A DNA stretch of 64,000 nucleotides from an uncultured Acinetobacter sp. (GCA_913777945.1 CAJYTY010000008.1:248001-312000); one strand, 5' to 3'. Positions 41,692 to 51,426 are shown, counted from the first letter of the stretch. The notes: generated by a model from the sequence alone, not told the origin. Program-made: numbers and translations.

Positions 41692-44609
41692 GTAATCTTG
41701 CTTTACAACGGCTTCCGCATCCGTACGGTCGTATGATCGATCGTACCCAAGTCGTAGCGTTTGAATTTGATCATCAAAAATATCAAGGCTTTGCAGGGGA
41801 TAGCATTGCCAGCGCCTTAATTGCCAATCAGCGCTGGGTTATGTCGCGCTCTTTTAAATATCATCGTCCACGTGCACCATTGACCATGGCTGGACAAGAT
41901 GCCAATACCTTGATTCAGCTTCCAGAAGAAGCGAATGTTTTGGCAGATACCACAGACATTCAACCGCAATTACGTGCCGCTGGACAAAACTTTTCAGGCT
42001 CTTTATTGAAGGATTCTGATGCCTTTTTAGGTAAGTTTTCTAAATTTATGCCTGTTGGCTTTTACTACCGTGCATTTTACAAACCTAAGGGCGTGTGGAA
42101 ACTCTGGGAACCATTCATTCGTAAAAAAGCAGGTTTGGGTGTTCTGGATTTAAACTTTGAACCAGAATACTACGACAAAGCCTATCTGTTTCACGATGTG
42201 GTCGTGGTCGGTGGTGGGCCAGCAGGTTTGCAGGCGGCATTGTCTGCTGCAGAGCAAGGCGCCAAGGTACTTTTGGTCGAGCAAGAGAAATTGTTGGGTG
42301 GCAGCCTGAATTATGCACGCTTTGATGTTGAAGGAGTGGTGGCCGATCAGCTACGCGAGCAACTGGTGAATGCCGTTAATGCACATGCCAACATTCAAGT
42401 CATGACGCAGGCAGTATGTAATGCGTGGTTTACCGACCATTATTTACCTGTGATTCAGGGTAAGCGCATGTATAAAGTGCGCGCCAAGCAATGCATTGTA
42501 GCCAGCGGTAGCTTTGATCAACCTGTAATCTTTAGAAATAATGATTTGCCAGGGGTGATTCTAACCAGCGCAGTGCAACGTCTCATCAAGTTATATGCCG
42601 TCAAGCCTGGACAAAAAGTTGTCATTTTAACTGGTCATGATGATGGTTATTTGGCAGCACTGGACATGCTTGAAGCAGGTATAGACGTGGTTGCGGTGGT
42701 CGACTTGCGTGAAGTTCCACGTAATAAAGCCGCCTATGGTGCGGTCAAAGCCAAAAATGTGGCCTGTTATCTGGGCAGTACCGTATTTGAAGCTTTGCAT
42801 GACAAAACCATGCATCGCGTTCATGGTGTTGATATTCGAAAAATTGTATCTGAAGGTCAAGTCGCTCAAGAGATAAAAAAACTGGATTGCGACGTACTGT
42901 GTATGTCTTCTGGATACATGCCCGTGTACCAACTGCTCTGCCAAGCAGGTGGAAAGCTGAGTTATAACGATCAAAAAGCCGAGTTTCATCTTTCAGGCTT
43001 GCCTCAAGGCTTACATGTCACAGGCTCAGTCGAGGGTATACATGCCATTGAGCAGGTGGTGGAGCATGCAAAATATACGGGCACACTGGCTGCACAGTAT
43101 GCTTTAGGACAGCCGCTTAATATTCAATGGCCTTCAAATACTGTATTAAAAAACAATCCAATCAATTTTCCTTGGCCGATTTTTGCCCATCCTAAAGGCA
43201 AAGAGTTTGTCGATTTTGATGAAGATTTACAAATTCGAGATATCGTCAATGCCACCAAAAGTGGTTACCGCGATATCCAGTTGGTGAAGCGCTTTTCAAC
43301 GGTTGGCATGGGGCCATCGCAAGGTCGTCATTCAGCACTGCCCACAGCTCGTTTGGTCGCTAAGTCGACTCAGCGCAGTGTAAGTGAAACAGGGGTGACC
43401 ACAGCCCGACCTCCATTTACTGTGGAAAAACTGGCACATGTCGCAGGGCGTAGTTTTGATCCGTATCGCCAAACTCCGATGCATGCGCAACACCTTGAAG
43501 CAGGCGCCACCATGATGCCGGCAGGAAATTGGCAACGACCAGCCTTTTATGGTGATGCGGCACACCGATTACAACATATTGAAAATGAAGTGAAGCATGT
43601 ACGCAATCAAGTGGGCATGATTGACGTTTCTACGCTCGGCGGGCTTGAAATTCGTGGGCCAGATAGCGCTGAATTCATCAATCGGCTTTATACCTTTGGC
43701 TTTACAAAGTTGCCAGTGGGGAAAACCCGCTATGCCGTGATGTCGAATGAGCACGGAGTAGTGATTGATGACGGTGTTGCAGCGCGCTTGAGTGAGCATC
43801 ACTTTTATGTGACCGCTACTACAAGTGGTGTCGATCGTATCTATCAACAAATGCTGAAATGGAATGCACAGTGGCGTTTGAATCTAGACATTACCAATGT
43901 GACCACCGCGTTAGCCGCGGTGAATATCGCAGGCCCACAGTCACGTGCCGTGATGCAAAAAGTGTGTCACGATGTTGATTTGTCAAATACGGCGTTTCCA
44001 TATTTAGGTGTAAGGGAAGGACATATACAGGGCATTCCTGTACGTATCTTGCGAGTTGGCTTTGTAGGCGAGTTAGGCTATGAAATTCACTTTCCGGCAC
44101 GCTATGGCGAGTTTATGTGGAATCACCTCATGCAGGCTGGTCAGGCATTTGATATCAAGCCATTTGGCGTAGAAAGCCAGCGTCTGTTACGTCTGGAAAA
44201 AGGTCATATCATCATTAGTCAGGATACCGATGGCATGACTCATCCTCAGGAGGTTGATCTAGGATGGGCCGTTGCCAGAAACAAGCCTTGGTTTGTGGGC
44301 AAGCGTTCAATTGCAATCCTTGAGCAACAACCCTTAAAACGTAAATTGGTGTCATTTGTACTCGATAAATCGCAGGAAAAACCCTTAGAAGGACATATTG
44401 TGCTTGAGGGTGAGAATATTTCTGGAAATATCACCTCATGTGAATATTCACCTACGCTCGATAAAATTATTGGAATGGCTTATGTCGGAATTGGGCAAAG
44501 TGAGGTTGGACAGCAATTTCCAATTCGTGTTGAGAAGGGCGCAATGGTGCATGCCACTGTAGTGAAAGCGCCATTTTATGATCCAGAAAATCAGCGTCAG
44601 GAGATTTAA
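41688..44609 (+). CDS. Sarcosine oxidase alpha subunit-like / N-methylglutamate dehydrogenase subunit C
   Basis: 973 aa; VVVVGGGPAGLQAALSAAEQGAKVLLVE plus C-terminal GCV_T aminomethyltransferase-like domain. Confidence 0.9.
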   Translation: MSNLALQRLPHPYGRMIDRTQVVAFEFDHQKYQGFAGDSIASALIANQRWVMSRSFKYHRPRAPLTMAGQDANTLIQLPEEANVLADTTDIQPQLRAAGQNFSGSLLKDSDAFLGKFSKFMPVGFYYRAFYKPKGVWKLWEPFIRKKAGLGVLDLNFEPEYYDKAYLFHDVVVVGGGPAGLQAALSAAEQGAKVLLVEQEKLLGGSLNYARFDVEGVVADQLREQLVNAVNAHANIQVMTQAVCNAWFTDHYLPVIQGKRMYKVRAKQCIVASGSFDQPVIFRNNDLPGVILTSAVQRLIKLYAVKPGQKVVILTGHDDGYLAALDMLEAGIDVVAVVDLREVPRNKAAYGAVKAKNVACYLGSTVFEALHDKTMHRVHGVDIRKIVSEGQVAQEIKKLDCDVLCMSSGYMPVYQLLCQAGGKLSYNDQKAEFHLSGLPQGLHVTGSVEGIHAIEQVVEHAKYTGTLAAQYALGQPLNIQWPSNTVLKNNPINFPWPIFAHPKGKEFVDFDEDLQIRDIVNATKSGYRDIQLVKRFSTVGMGPSQGRHSALPTARLVAKSTQRSVSETGVTTARPPFTVEKLAHVAGRSFDPYRQTPMHAQHLEAGATMMPAGNWQRPAFYGDAAHRLQHIENEVKHVRNQVGMIDVSTLGGLEIRGPDSAEFINRLYTFGFTKLPVGKTRYAVMSNEHGVVIDDGVAARLSEHHFYVTATTSGVDRIYQQMLKWNAQWRLNLDITNVTTALAAVNIAGPQSRAVMQKVCHDVDLSNTAFPYLGVREGHIQGIPVRILRVGFVGELGYEIHFPARYGEFMWNHLMQAGQAFDIKPFGVESQRLLRLEKGHIIISQDTDGMTHPQEVDLGWAVARNKPWFVGKRSIAILEQQPLKRKLVSFVLDKSQEKPLEGHIVLEGENISGNITSCEYSPTLDKIIGMAYVGIGQSEVGQQFPIRVEKGAMVHATVVKAPFYDPENQRQEI

Positions 44610-44611
44610 CC

Positions 44612-45283
44612 ATGCAGTCACTTTATCAGGCAGAACGTAGTCCTATTGAAAAAGCTGGATCTCAAATTGCATATCAAAGCTTTGGTTTGGGAAAACGCTT
44701 TCTTCAGGATCAATCTTTTTCCGATGAAAAAACGATAGCCCAGTGCAGTATTGTAGATTTAACCAATCTATCACGTGTGGGGTTTAGAGGACAAGATGCC
44801 GCTGCCTACTTGAGCAGTTATGGATTTCAATTACCACAGCAACCCAATCAGGCTATACAGCAAGAAGATGGATGCTGGGTACTACGTTTATCCTTGACTG
44901 AATATTGTGTACTTGGGTCGCTTCAGGATTTTGGTGAGCGCGTGAGCCAGTTGGAGCAAGGTTGGCAAATGGATGAGTGTGCCAATTATTTACTCCCACG
45001 CCAAGATAGCCATGCATGGATTCAGTTATCTGGCACGCCTGTAGCCGAGGTCATGGCAAAGTTATGTGCTGTGGATATGCGACTTGATGTATTTCAGGTG
45101 GGGCAGATTGCACAGACATCCGTCGCACGAATCAATGCAATAGTGGTAAATGTTAGTGATCCAAATACGCATAAGTTTAATATTCTGTGTGATCGTGCGG
45201 CAGCACTCTACTTGTGGGGTGTTTTGCAAGATGCGATACAGGAATTTGATGGAAAAATATCTGGAATCAATGTGTTGTTGTAA
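44612..45283 (+). CDS. Sarcosine oxidase gamma subunit-like / N-methylglutamate dehydrogenase subunit D
   Basis: Operon position and gamma-type features (VDLTNLSRVGFRGQDAAAYL). Confidence 0.82.
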   Translation: MQSLYQAERSPIEKAGSQIAYQSFGLGKRFLQDQSFSDEKTIAQCSIVDLTNLSRVGFRGQDAAAYLSSYGFQLPQQPNQAIQQEDGCWVLRLSLTEYCVLGSLQDFGERVSQLEQGWQMDECANYLLPRQDSHAWIQLSGTPVAEVMAKLCAVDMRLDVFQVGQIAQTSVARINAIVVNVSDPNTHKFNILCDRAAALYLWGVLQDAIQEFDGKISGINVLL

Positions 45284-45302
45284 TGCGGGAAGATCATTGC
45301 AA

Positions 45303-45336
45303 GCGTTCATCACTTCCCCATTAAAATGATGAACGC
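45303..45336. repeat. Perfect 10-bp inverted repeat
   Basis: GCGTTCATCA-n14-TGATGAACGC. Confidence 0.6.
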
Positions 45337-45351
45337 GATCGACTCGTTTTT

Positions 45352-45387
45352 GGACAAATATCTGCCCAATGTATTTGTCCTTTTTTT
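45352..45387 (+). terminator. Terminator of the sox/mgd operon
   Basis: GGACAAATA-n11-TATTTGTCC TTTTTTT. Confidence 0.8.
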
Positions 45388-45408
45388 AAGGAGTATTTGG
45401 GTTTTGTC

Positions 45409-45702
45409 TTAGCTTGTTGGCAAGCCTTCTACGAAGCTAATCATCACATCTGCACATCCTTCACGCGCTAAACGCGCCTGTTTATATTCTTCTGAGTCAT
45501 AACATTGTTGTGCAGTCGTCAGATCTGGAAATTCAATAATGACATGACGCTGATAAGCCTGTCCTTCTAAACAAACAGATTCACCACCACGCGCTAAGAA
45601 TTTTGCACCGTATTTTTCAAAGGCAGCCGGCGCAAGTTTCATATATTCCTGATATTGCTGTATATCATGAATGGTGACATGTGCGATCCAGTAAGCACTC
45701 AT
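45409..45702 (-). CDS. DUF1330 domain-containing protein
   Basis: MSAYWIAHVTIHDIQQYQEYMKLAPAAFEKYGAKFLARGG...VIIEFPDLTTAQQCYDSEEYKQARLAR. Confidence 0.88.
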   Translation of the reverse strand: MSAYWIAHVTIHDIQQYQEYMKLAPAAFEKYGAKFLARGGESVCLEGQAYQRHVIIEFPDLTTAQQCYDSEEYKQARLAREGCADVMISFVEGLPTS

Positions 45703-45718
45703 ATTTAATCCCTTTGAT

Positions 45719-46411
45719 TTATTGTTCCTGTGTTTGTTTTTCAAGAATTTGCTTGGCGATTGTCGATGCCTCATGCAAATGTGCAGCAACGGCTGCTTTG
45801 GCTGCATCGGCATCTTTCATTAAAATTGCCTCGACAATCGTACAAATACGTTCATAACCCGACACCGCACGATGGGGGGAATTAATGGTCATGGCACGTA
45901 AACGGCTGATTCGTCCGTTGAGGCGTTCAACTACTTCCCAAGCAATATCATGATTGGCAATTTCAAAAATAAAACGATACAGATCTCTAGAAACACTGAG
46001 TAAATCCTGCATTTTTCCATCTTCAAATGCATCATGTAGCTTTTGTAGATGGCTTTGAAGTTTCTGACTACCTTGCTCGTCAAGCTTTTTAGTACAGTCA
46101 ACTACGGCACTTTGTTCGAGCAATAAACGGATATCATAGATCTGCTGCGCAACATGCCAGTTTAATACCGATACAATCGGGCCTTTATTGGGTAGGGTTT
46201 CTACCAATCCTTCTGCTTCCAAATAACGAATCGCTTCACGTACCACCGTGCGGCTCACGCCTAATTCTTCACATAATACTCGCTCAACCAGACGTTTTCC
46301 TGCTGGGAAATAGCCTGTAATGATGGCATTACGCAGATTAGTTAGTGCCATTTCCCTCAACGTAATAGGGGGATGCTCGATTTTTAGATTCAAAGTCATA
46401 CACTCACTCAA
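45719..46411 (-). CDS. GntR (FadR-subfamily) transcriptional regulator
   Basis: LVERVLCEELGVSRTVVREAIRYLEAEGLVETLPNKGPIV HTH and FCD domain. Confidence 0.93.
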   Translation of the reverse strand: MSECMTLNLKIEHPPITLREMALTNLRNAIITGYFPAGKRLVERVLCEELGVSRTVVREAIRYLEAEGLVETLPNKGPIVSVLNWHVAQQIYDIRLLLEQSAVVDCTKKLDEQGSQKLQSHLQKLHDAFEDGKMQDLLSVSRDLYRFIFEIANHDIAWEVVERLNGRISRLRAMTINSPHRAVSGYERICTIVEAILMKDADAAKAAVAAHLHEASTIAKQILEKQTQEQ

Positions 46412-46490
46412 AATTTATTTGTGTAATTTTTGGTTACATTTATAGGCATCAATATTAGCAAAAAAAACGGTACTTGAGTAGTCTGTACTA

Positions 46491-46500
46491 TTGTATACCA
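46491..46500. promoter_or_regulatory. Putative GntR operator in the divergent promoter region
   Basis: TTGTATACCA, near-match to the TGGTATACCA palindrome at 54404. Confidence 0.45.
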
Positions 46501-46544
46501 TAATATTGTGTTTTATATTGATGTAAAACAAGGGAGGAAAATCC

Positions 46545-47147
46545 GTGAGCCTAATCCGAAAAACAGTACTGCACGTAGAAACAATTTATGTGGATGGTGG
46601 CAAAGAAGCGCCAACACCATTAAAGATGGTGGCTGCTGCTGCGGTACTTAAAAATCCATGGGCTGGACAGGGATATGTCGAAGATCTTGCACCAGAAATC
46701 CGTCGCATTGCGCCAGAGTTGAGCAAGCATTTAACCAAGATGATTATTGATGAAGTTGGTTCTGGTGAAGCCGTCGAGGCATTTGGTAAATCTGCTGTTG
46801 TCGGGCTCGATGGTGAGCTCGAACATGCTTCTGCACTCATTCATACCTTGCACTTTGGTAATACTTACCGCAGCGCTGTGGGTGCGAAATCTTATTTGGC
46901 ATTTAACAATACACGTGGCCCAGCAAATGCACCGATTTTAGTGCCGATGATGGACAAAAATGATGAAGGTCGCCGTTCACATTATTTGACAGTTCAATTC
47001 GCGATTGCCGATGCACCCGCTGCAGATGAACTGGTGGTGGTGATTGCAGCCTCAACCGCAGGTCGCCCACATCACCGGATTGGTGATCGTTATAAAGATT
47101 TAGAAGAGTTAGGCCATGATCTCAAAAACCCTGCAGCTGTCAAATAA
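46545..47147 (+). CDS. Amino acid synthesis family protein (PF06684-like)
   Basis: RKTVLHVETIYVDGG...AAAAVLKNPWAGQGYVEDL...GKSAVVGLDGELEHASALIHTLHFG. Confidence 0.85.
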   Translation: MSLIRKTVLHVETIYVDGGKEAPTPLKMVAAAAVLKNPWAGQGYVEDLAPEIRRIAPELSKHLTKMIIDEVGSGEAVEAFGKSAVVGLDGELEHASALIHTLHFGNTYRSAVGAKSYLAFNNTRGPANAPILVPMMDKNDEGRRSHYLTVQFAIADAPAADELVVVIAASTAGRPHHRIGDRYKDLEELGHDLKNPAAVK

Positions 47148-47907
47148 TCGTACCGCTCATTATTTTGAGCAAGGTGAAGGAGAACCGCTGGTTCTCATTC
47201 ACGGTGTAGGAATGCAGGCCGAGGCATGGTATCCACAAATTGATTATTTTTCAAAGCATTATCATGTTGTTTCTCTGGATATGCCAGGGCATGGTCAGAG
47301 TACTGCACTTGCAGCAGATGCACAGCTACAAGATTTTGTAGACTGGGCCATTGAGTGTATTTGTGCATTAAATCTGGGGCCTGTCAATCTGGCGGGACAT
47401 TCGATGGGGTCACTCATCACTACAGGTGTAAGTGTGACCCGACCAGATCTAGTAAAGCGCATGGCAGTACTCAATGGCGTGTATAAGCGTACCGACGCGG
47501 CTCGAGAAGCTGTGATTCAGCGAGCCGAAGCGCTCAAACAAGGTCATATGGATATCGATACACCTTTGCAGCGCTGGTTTGGCCAAAGCGAAATTGAAAA
47601 GACCGCATCCGAACGGGTTAAATCGTGGCTTGAAAACGTGAATATGTCTGGATATACCACCGCCTATCGTGCTTTTGCACAAGGGGACTTGGTGTATGCA
47701 GATGGCTGGGCGGATATCCAATGTCCAGCACTGGTATTAACTGGTACAGATGATCCGAACTCAACCGCAGAAATGACTATACAAATGGCAAATCAGGCCA
47801 AGCATGGCACTGCAATTGTGATTGAAAATGAACGGCATATGGTGAATCTCACCGCACCTGAGAAAGTCAATCAAGCGATGCAAGCGTGGTTGGAAACAGC
47901 CCCCTAA
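47116..47907 (+). CDS. tgnD: Alpha/beta hydrolase; candidate (N-methylformamido)methylenesuccinate hydrolase
   Basis: VLIHGVGMQAEAW, NLAGHSMGSLI nucleophile elbow; cluster context. Specific function is inference. Confidence 0.6.
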   Translation: MISKTLQLSNNRTAHYFEQGEGEPLVLIHGVGMQAEAWYPQIDYFSKHYHVVSLDMPGHGQSTALAADAQLQDFVDWAIECICALNLGPVNLAGHSMGSLITTGVSVTRPDLVKRMAVLNGVYKRTDAAREAVIQRAEALKQGHMDIDTPLQRWFGQSEIEKTASERVKSWLENVNMSGYTTAYRAFAQGDLVYADGWADIQCPALVLTGTDDPNSTAEMTIQMANQAKHGTAIVIENERHMVNLTAPEKVNQAMQAWLETAP

Positions 47908-47936
47908 TTTGTTTCAGAGATTGAAGGAGTATTGAA

Positions 47937-48869
47937 ATGAGCGAAATGGATGCAGTGAATAAAATACGTGAGCTACGCGATGCCTTTGGATCATTTATGA
48001 CAGGCGTGACGGTCGTGACCACGTGTAAAGATGACGGGACGCCGCTTGGTTTTACCGCAAACTCTTTTGCTTCGGTGTCTTTGGAACCAGCTTTGCTTTT
48101 AGTCAGCATTGCCAAGACATCAAGCAATTATCATAACTTTGCAGATGCATCACACTTTGCCATTAATATTTTGGCAGAAGAACAAAAAGATGTATCTAAT
48201 ACCTTTGCCCGCCCAAGCGATGATCGATTTGCTCATTTAGCTTGGACAAAAAGTGAATATCAAAATCCATTAATTGACGGCGTCAGTGCTTGGTTCGACT
48301 GTACCACCTATCAGGTGGTCGATGCAGGTGACCATGCCATACTCATTGGTAAAGTAGAAAATTTTGCTTCGGCGGGTTTTGCAGGTCTTGGCTACTATCG
48401 CGGTGCCTATTTCACGCCAGCCAAATCCTCTACAGATGTCATTTCAAGCATGAAAGTCATGATGATGGCATTGATTGGGCACGAAAATAAAATCTTGCTC
48501 GAACAGACAGCCGATCATAAATGGGCCTTGCCGCATTTGATGGTCGAAAAAGACGGTGCAGAAAAGGCCTTGGAAAAGATCTTTGCAACCTATCAGCCAG
48601 AGGCATCACCCAGCTTTATCTATTCTGTGTATGACGATATCACCACTCAGCAGCAATACATTGCATTCTTGTGTAATACCCCTGTAGCGACTGCGCATAG
48701 AGGTCAGTTTGTCGATTTAAATGACCTTGAAAAACTCACATTCGTCGACAGTGCTTTACAAAGCATGCTGATGCGTTATCGCAAAGAAAATTATCTGAAA
48801 ACCTATGGTGTTTATTACGGTAATCATACCAGTGGCACAGTTCGTCAAATTGTTAAAGAGGGAGTTTAA
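47937..48869 (+). CDS. tgnA: Flavin reductase with C-terminal Nudix-like extension; candidate trigonelline monooxygenase reductase component
   Basis: RDAFGSFMTGVTVVTTCKDDGTPLGFTANSFASVSLEPALLLVSI flavin reductase domain; C-terminal NKILLEQTADHKWALPHLMVEKDG. Confidence 0.65.
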   Translation: MSEMDAVNKIRELRDAFGSFMTGVTVVTTCKDDGTPLGFTANSFASVSLEPALLLVSIAKTSSNYHNFADASHFAINILAEEQKDVSNTFARPSDDRFAHLAWTKSEYQNPLIDGVSAWFDCTTYQVVDAGDHAILIGKVENFASAGFAGLGYYRGAYFTPAKSSTDVISSMKVMMMALIGHENKILLEQTADHKWALPHLMVEKDGAEKALEKIFATYQPEASPSFIYSVYDDITTQQQYIAFLCNTPVATAHRGQFVDLNDLEKLTFVDSALQSMLMRYRKENYLKTYGVYYGNHTSGTVRQIVKEGV

Positions 48870-48871
48870 CC

Positions 48872-49954
48872 ATGCGTTTTTCACTATTTGTACACATGGA
48901 ACGTGTCTCGGATCAGCAAACACAAAAACAGCTTTATGATGAAATGATTGAGTTGTGTCAGATTGCCGACCGTGGTGGTATGCACGCAATCTGGACGGGT
49001 GAGCATCATGCCATGAATTTCACCATTGCGCCGAATCCGTTTTTGAATCTGGCCGACTTAGCTAACAAAACCCAAAATGTACGTTTGGGAACTGGTACCG
49101 TAGTGGCACCGTTTTGGCATCCGATCAAATTGGCTGGCGAAGCGGCTATGACCGACATTATTTGCAATGGCCGTCTGGATATCGGGATTGCCCGTGGTGC
49201 GTACTCTTTTGAATACGAGCGTATGGTACCCGGTATGGATGCATGGAGTGCTGGTCAGCGTTTACGCGAAATGATTCCCGCCGTTAAAAACCTATGGAAA
49301 GGGGATTATGAACATCACGGTGAGTTTTGGCAGTTTCCAAAAACCACATCGGCACCTCAGCCACTACAGCAACCTTATCCTCCAATTTGGGTGGCAGCAC
49401 GTGATCCAAATAGCCATGAATTTGCTGTACAAAATGGCTGTAACGTACAGGTAACTCCGCTTCATCAGGGCGACGAAGAAGTCGAAAAGTTAATGGGACA
49501 TTTCAATAGCGCCTGTGAAAAGTTTCAGGATATTGCACGCCCTGAAATCATGTTGCTACGCCATACTTATGTGGCCGATAGTGAAGAAGATGCGCAGCTT
49601 GCGGCTAATGAGATGAACGTGTTCTACAACTATTTCGGTGCATGGTTTAAAAATGAACGTGAAATCAATCAAGGTCTGATTGCACCATTATCAGATGAAG
49701 AAATTGCAGCGCATCCTTTTTATACACCTGAAGCGATGCGTAAAAATAATGTCATTGGTCAGGCACAAGAAGTGATTGAGCGTTTAAAAGCGTATGAAGC
49801 TATGGGATACGACGAGTATTCATTCTGGATTGATACCGGAATGAGTTTTGAACGTAAAAAAGCCTCTCTCGAACGTATGATTAATGAAGTTATGCCCGCA
49901 TTTTCTGAATCAAAACTGGATCGCCGTCATGCAAAAATTTCAGCTGTATATTAA
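48872..49954 (+). CDS. tgnB: LLM-class flavin-dependent monooxygenase; candidate trigonelline monooxygenase oxygenase component
   Basis: Luciferase-like motifs (WTGEHHAMNF, RLGTGTVVAPFWHPIKLAGEAAMTDIICNGRLDIGIARGAY). Confidence 0.65.
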   Translation: MRFSLFVHMERVSDQQTQKQLYDEMIELCQIADRGGMHAIWTGEHHAMNFTIAPNPFLNLADLANKTQNVRLGTGTVVAPFWHPIKLAGEAAMTDIICNGRLDIGIARGAYSFEYERMVPGMDAWSAGQRLREMIPAVKNLWKGDYEHHGEFWQFPKTTSAPQPLQQPYPPIWVAARDPNSHEFAVQNGCNVQVTPLHQGDEEVEKLMGHFNSACEKFQDIARPEIMLLRHTYVADSEEDAQLAANEMNVFYNYFGAWFKNEREINQGLIAPLSDEEIAAHPFYTPEAMRKNNVIGQAQEVIERLKAYEAMGYDEYSFWIDTGMSFERKKASLERMINEVMPAFSESKLDRRHAKISAVY

Positions 49955-51395
49955 CGGTCAGTTTGAGAATGGTGCTGCGCAATTTGACAGCATCAATCCG
50001 GCTACAGGTGAAATCTGGGCAAAAATGCCAGAAGCACGAACAGATGAAGTCAATCGTGCGGTAGATGCAGCCGAACAAGCATTTTATAACGCCAGTTGGG
50101 CGGGGTTGACGGCCACCCAGCGCGGCAAGTTACTTTATAAACTTGCCGACCTGGTCGAACAGGCGGCGCCACGACTTGCTGCTTTAGAAACCACAGATAC
50201 CGGCAAGATTATTCGTGAAACCTCCAGCCAGATTGCTTACGTAGCAGAGTACTATCGCTATTATGCAGGGCTGGCAGATAAACTCGAAGGCAGTTTGATT
50301 CCTGTCGATAAACCCGATATGCAGGCATGGCTTGTACGTGAGCCAGTGGGTGTGGTTGCTGCGATTGTCCCGTGGAACAGTCAATTGTTTTTGTCTGCGG
50401 TTAAACTCGGACCAGCGCTTGCGGCAGGTTGTACAGTTATATTAAAAGCCTCTGAAGAGGCACCGGCACCCTTACTCGAATTTGCTAAATTGATTGATGA
50501 GGCTGGTTTTCCTGCTGGTGTGGTGAATGTAATTACTGGTTTTGGGCCAGAATGTGGTGCTGTATTAAGTGCACATCCTAAAGTGGCCCATATTGCATTT
50601 ACTGGTGGCCCAGAAACAGCCAAACACATTGTCCGCAATAGTGCAGAAAATCTGGCAAAGGTTTCACTGGAACTCGGGGGTAAATCTCCGTTTATCGTAT
50701 TTGCAGATACAGATATGAATAGCGCCTTAAATGCACAGATTGCAGCAATTTTTGCTGCAACAGGCCAAAGCTGTGTGGCGGGTTCGCGTCTTTTGATTGA
50801 AGCAAGTATCAAAGATGAATTTTTGCAGCGTTTATCCGAACGTGTACAACGTATCAAGATGGGTTTACCCGATGATATGCAAACCGAATACGGCCCACTA
50901 TGCACGCTCAAGCAACGTGAAAAGATTCAGCAAGTGGTGCAGCATTCAATTGAACAAGGTGCAAAACTGATCACTGGTGGTCAAGTGTGCGCAGGAGCGG
51001 GATATTACTATCCGCCGACAATTCTGGATTGTACTGGCGTGCCCGATGCACAAAGTCTTCATACCGAACTGTTCGGTCCGGTGCTATCGGTCGATACGTT
51101 CATTACAGAAGCAGAAGCAATTCAAAAAGCCAACAGTACGCCTTACGGGCTGGCGTCTGGTGTGTTTACTAGCAATCTAAATCGGGCGCATCGTATGACC
51201 CGTGCCATTCGTGCGGGGATTGTATGGCTCAATACCTATCGGGTTGTTTCACCACTGGCACCGTTTGGTGGTTATGGACTATCAGGCCACGGTCGTGAAG
51301 GTGGTTTGAGTGCTGCACTTGAATATACCACCACAAAAACTGTCTGGCTTCGAATGTCAGATCAGCCAATTGATGATCCTTTTGTTATGAGGTAG
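49929..51395 (+). CDS. tgnC: NAD(P)-dependent aldehyde dehydrogenase; candidate tgn-pathway dehydrogenase
   Basis: LELGGKSPFIVFAD, GQSCVAGSR catalytic Cys, PFGGYGLSGHGREGG; starts 26 nt inside the upstream CDS. Confidence 0.65.
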   Translation: MQKFQLYINGQFENGAAQFDSINPATGEIWAKMPEARTDEVNRAVDAAEQAFYNASWAGLTATQRGKLLYKLADLVEQAAPRLAALETTDTGKIIRETSSQIAYVAEYYRYYAGLADKLEGSLIPVDKPDMQAWLVREPVGVVAAIVPWNSQLFLSAVKLGPALAAGCTVILKASEEAPAPLLEFAKLIDEAGFPAGVVNVITGFGPECGAVLSAHPKVAHIAFTGGPETAKHIVRNSAENLAKVSLELGGKSPFIVFADTDMNSALNAQIAAIFAATGQSCVAGSRLLIEASIKDEFLQRLSERVQRIKMGLPDDMQTEYGPLCTLKQREKIQQVVQHSIEQGAKLITGGQVCAGAGYYYPPTILDCTGVPDAQSLHTELFGPVLSVDTFITEAEAIQKANSTPYGLASGVFTSNLNRAHRMTRAIRAGIVWLNTYRVVSPLAPFGGYGLSGHGREGGLSAALEYTTTKTVWLRMSDQPIDDPFVMR

Positions 51396-51426
51396 TGAGT
51401 CAAATCAGGATGATTTTGATGTCGTA

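Noticed and set aside
47116-49954. Rut pyrimidine-degradation operon (LLM, flavin reductase, alpha/beta hydrolase, permease)
   Set aside because: Family mix is superficially similar, but there is no RutB/RutC-type genes or Rut gene order, and the ALDH/SSADH plus methylamine genes fit an N-methylpyridine pathway better.
50381-50911. 176-aa ORF antisense to the ALDH gene
   Set aside because: Shadow ORF on the opposite strand of a strongly conserved coding region; no own RBS or family.
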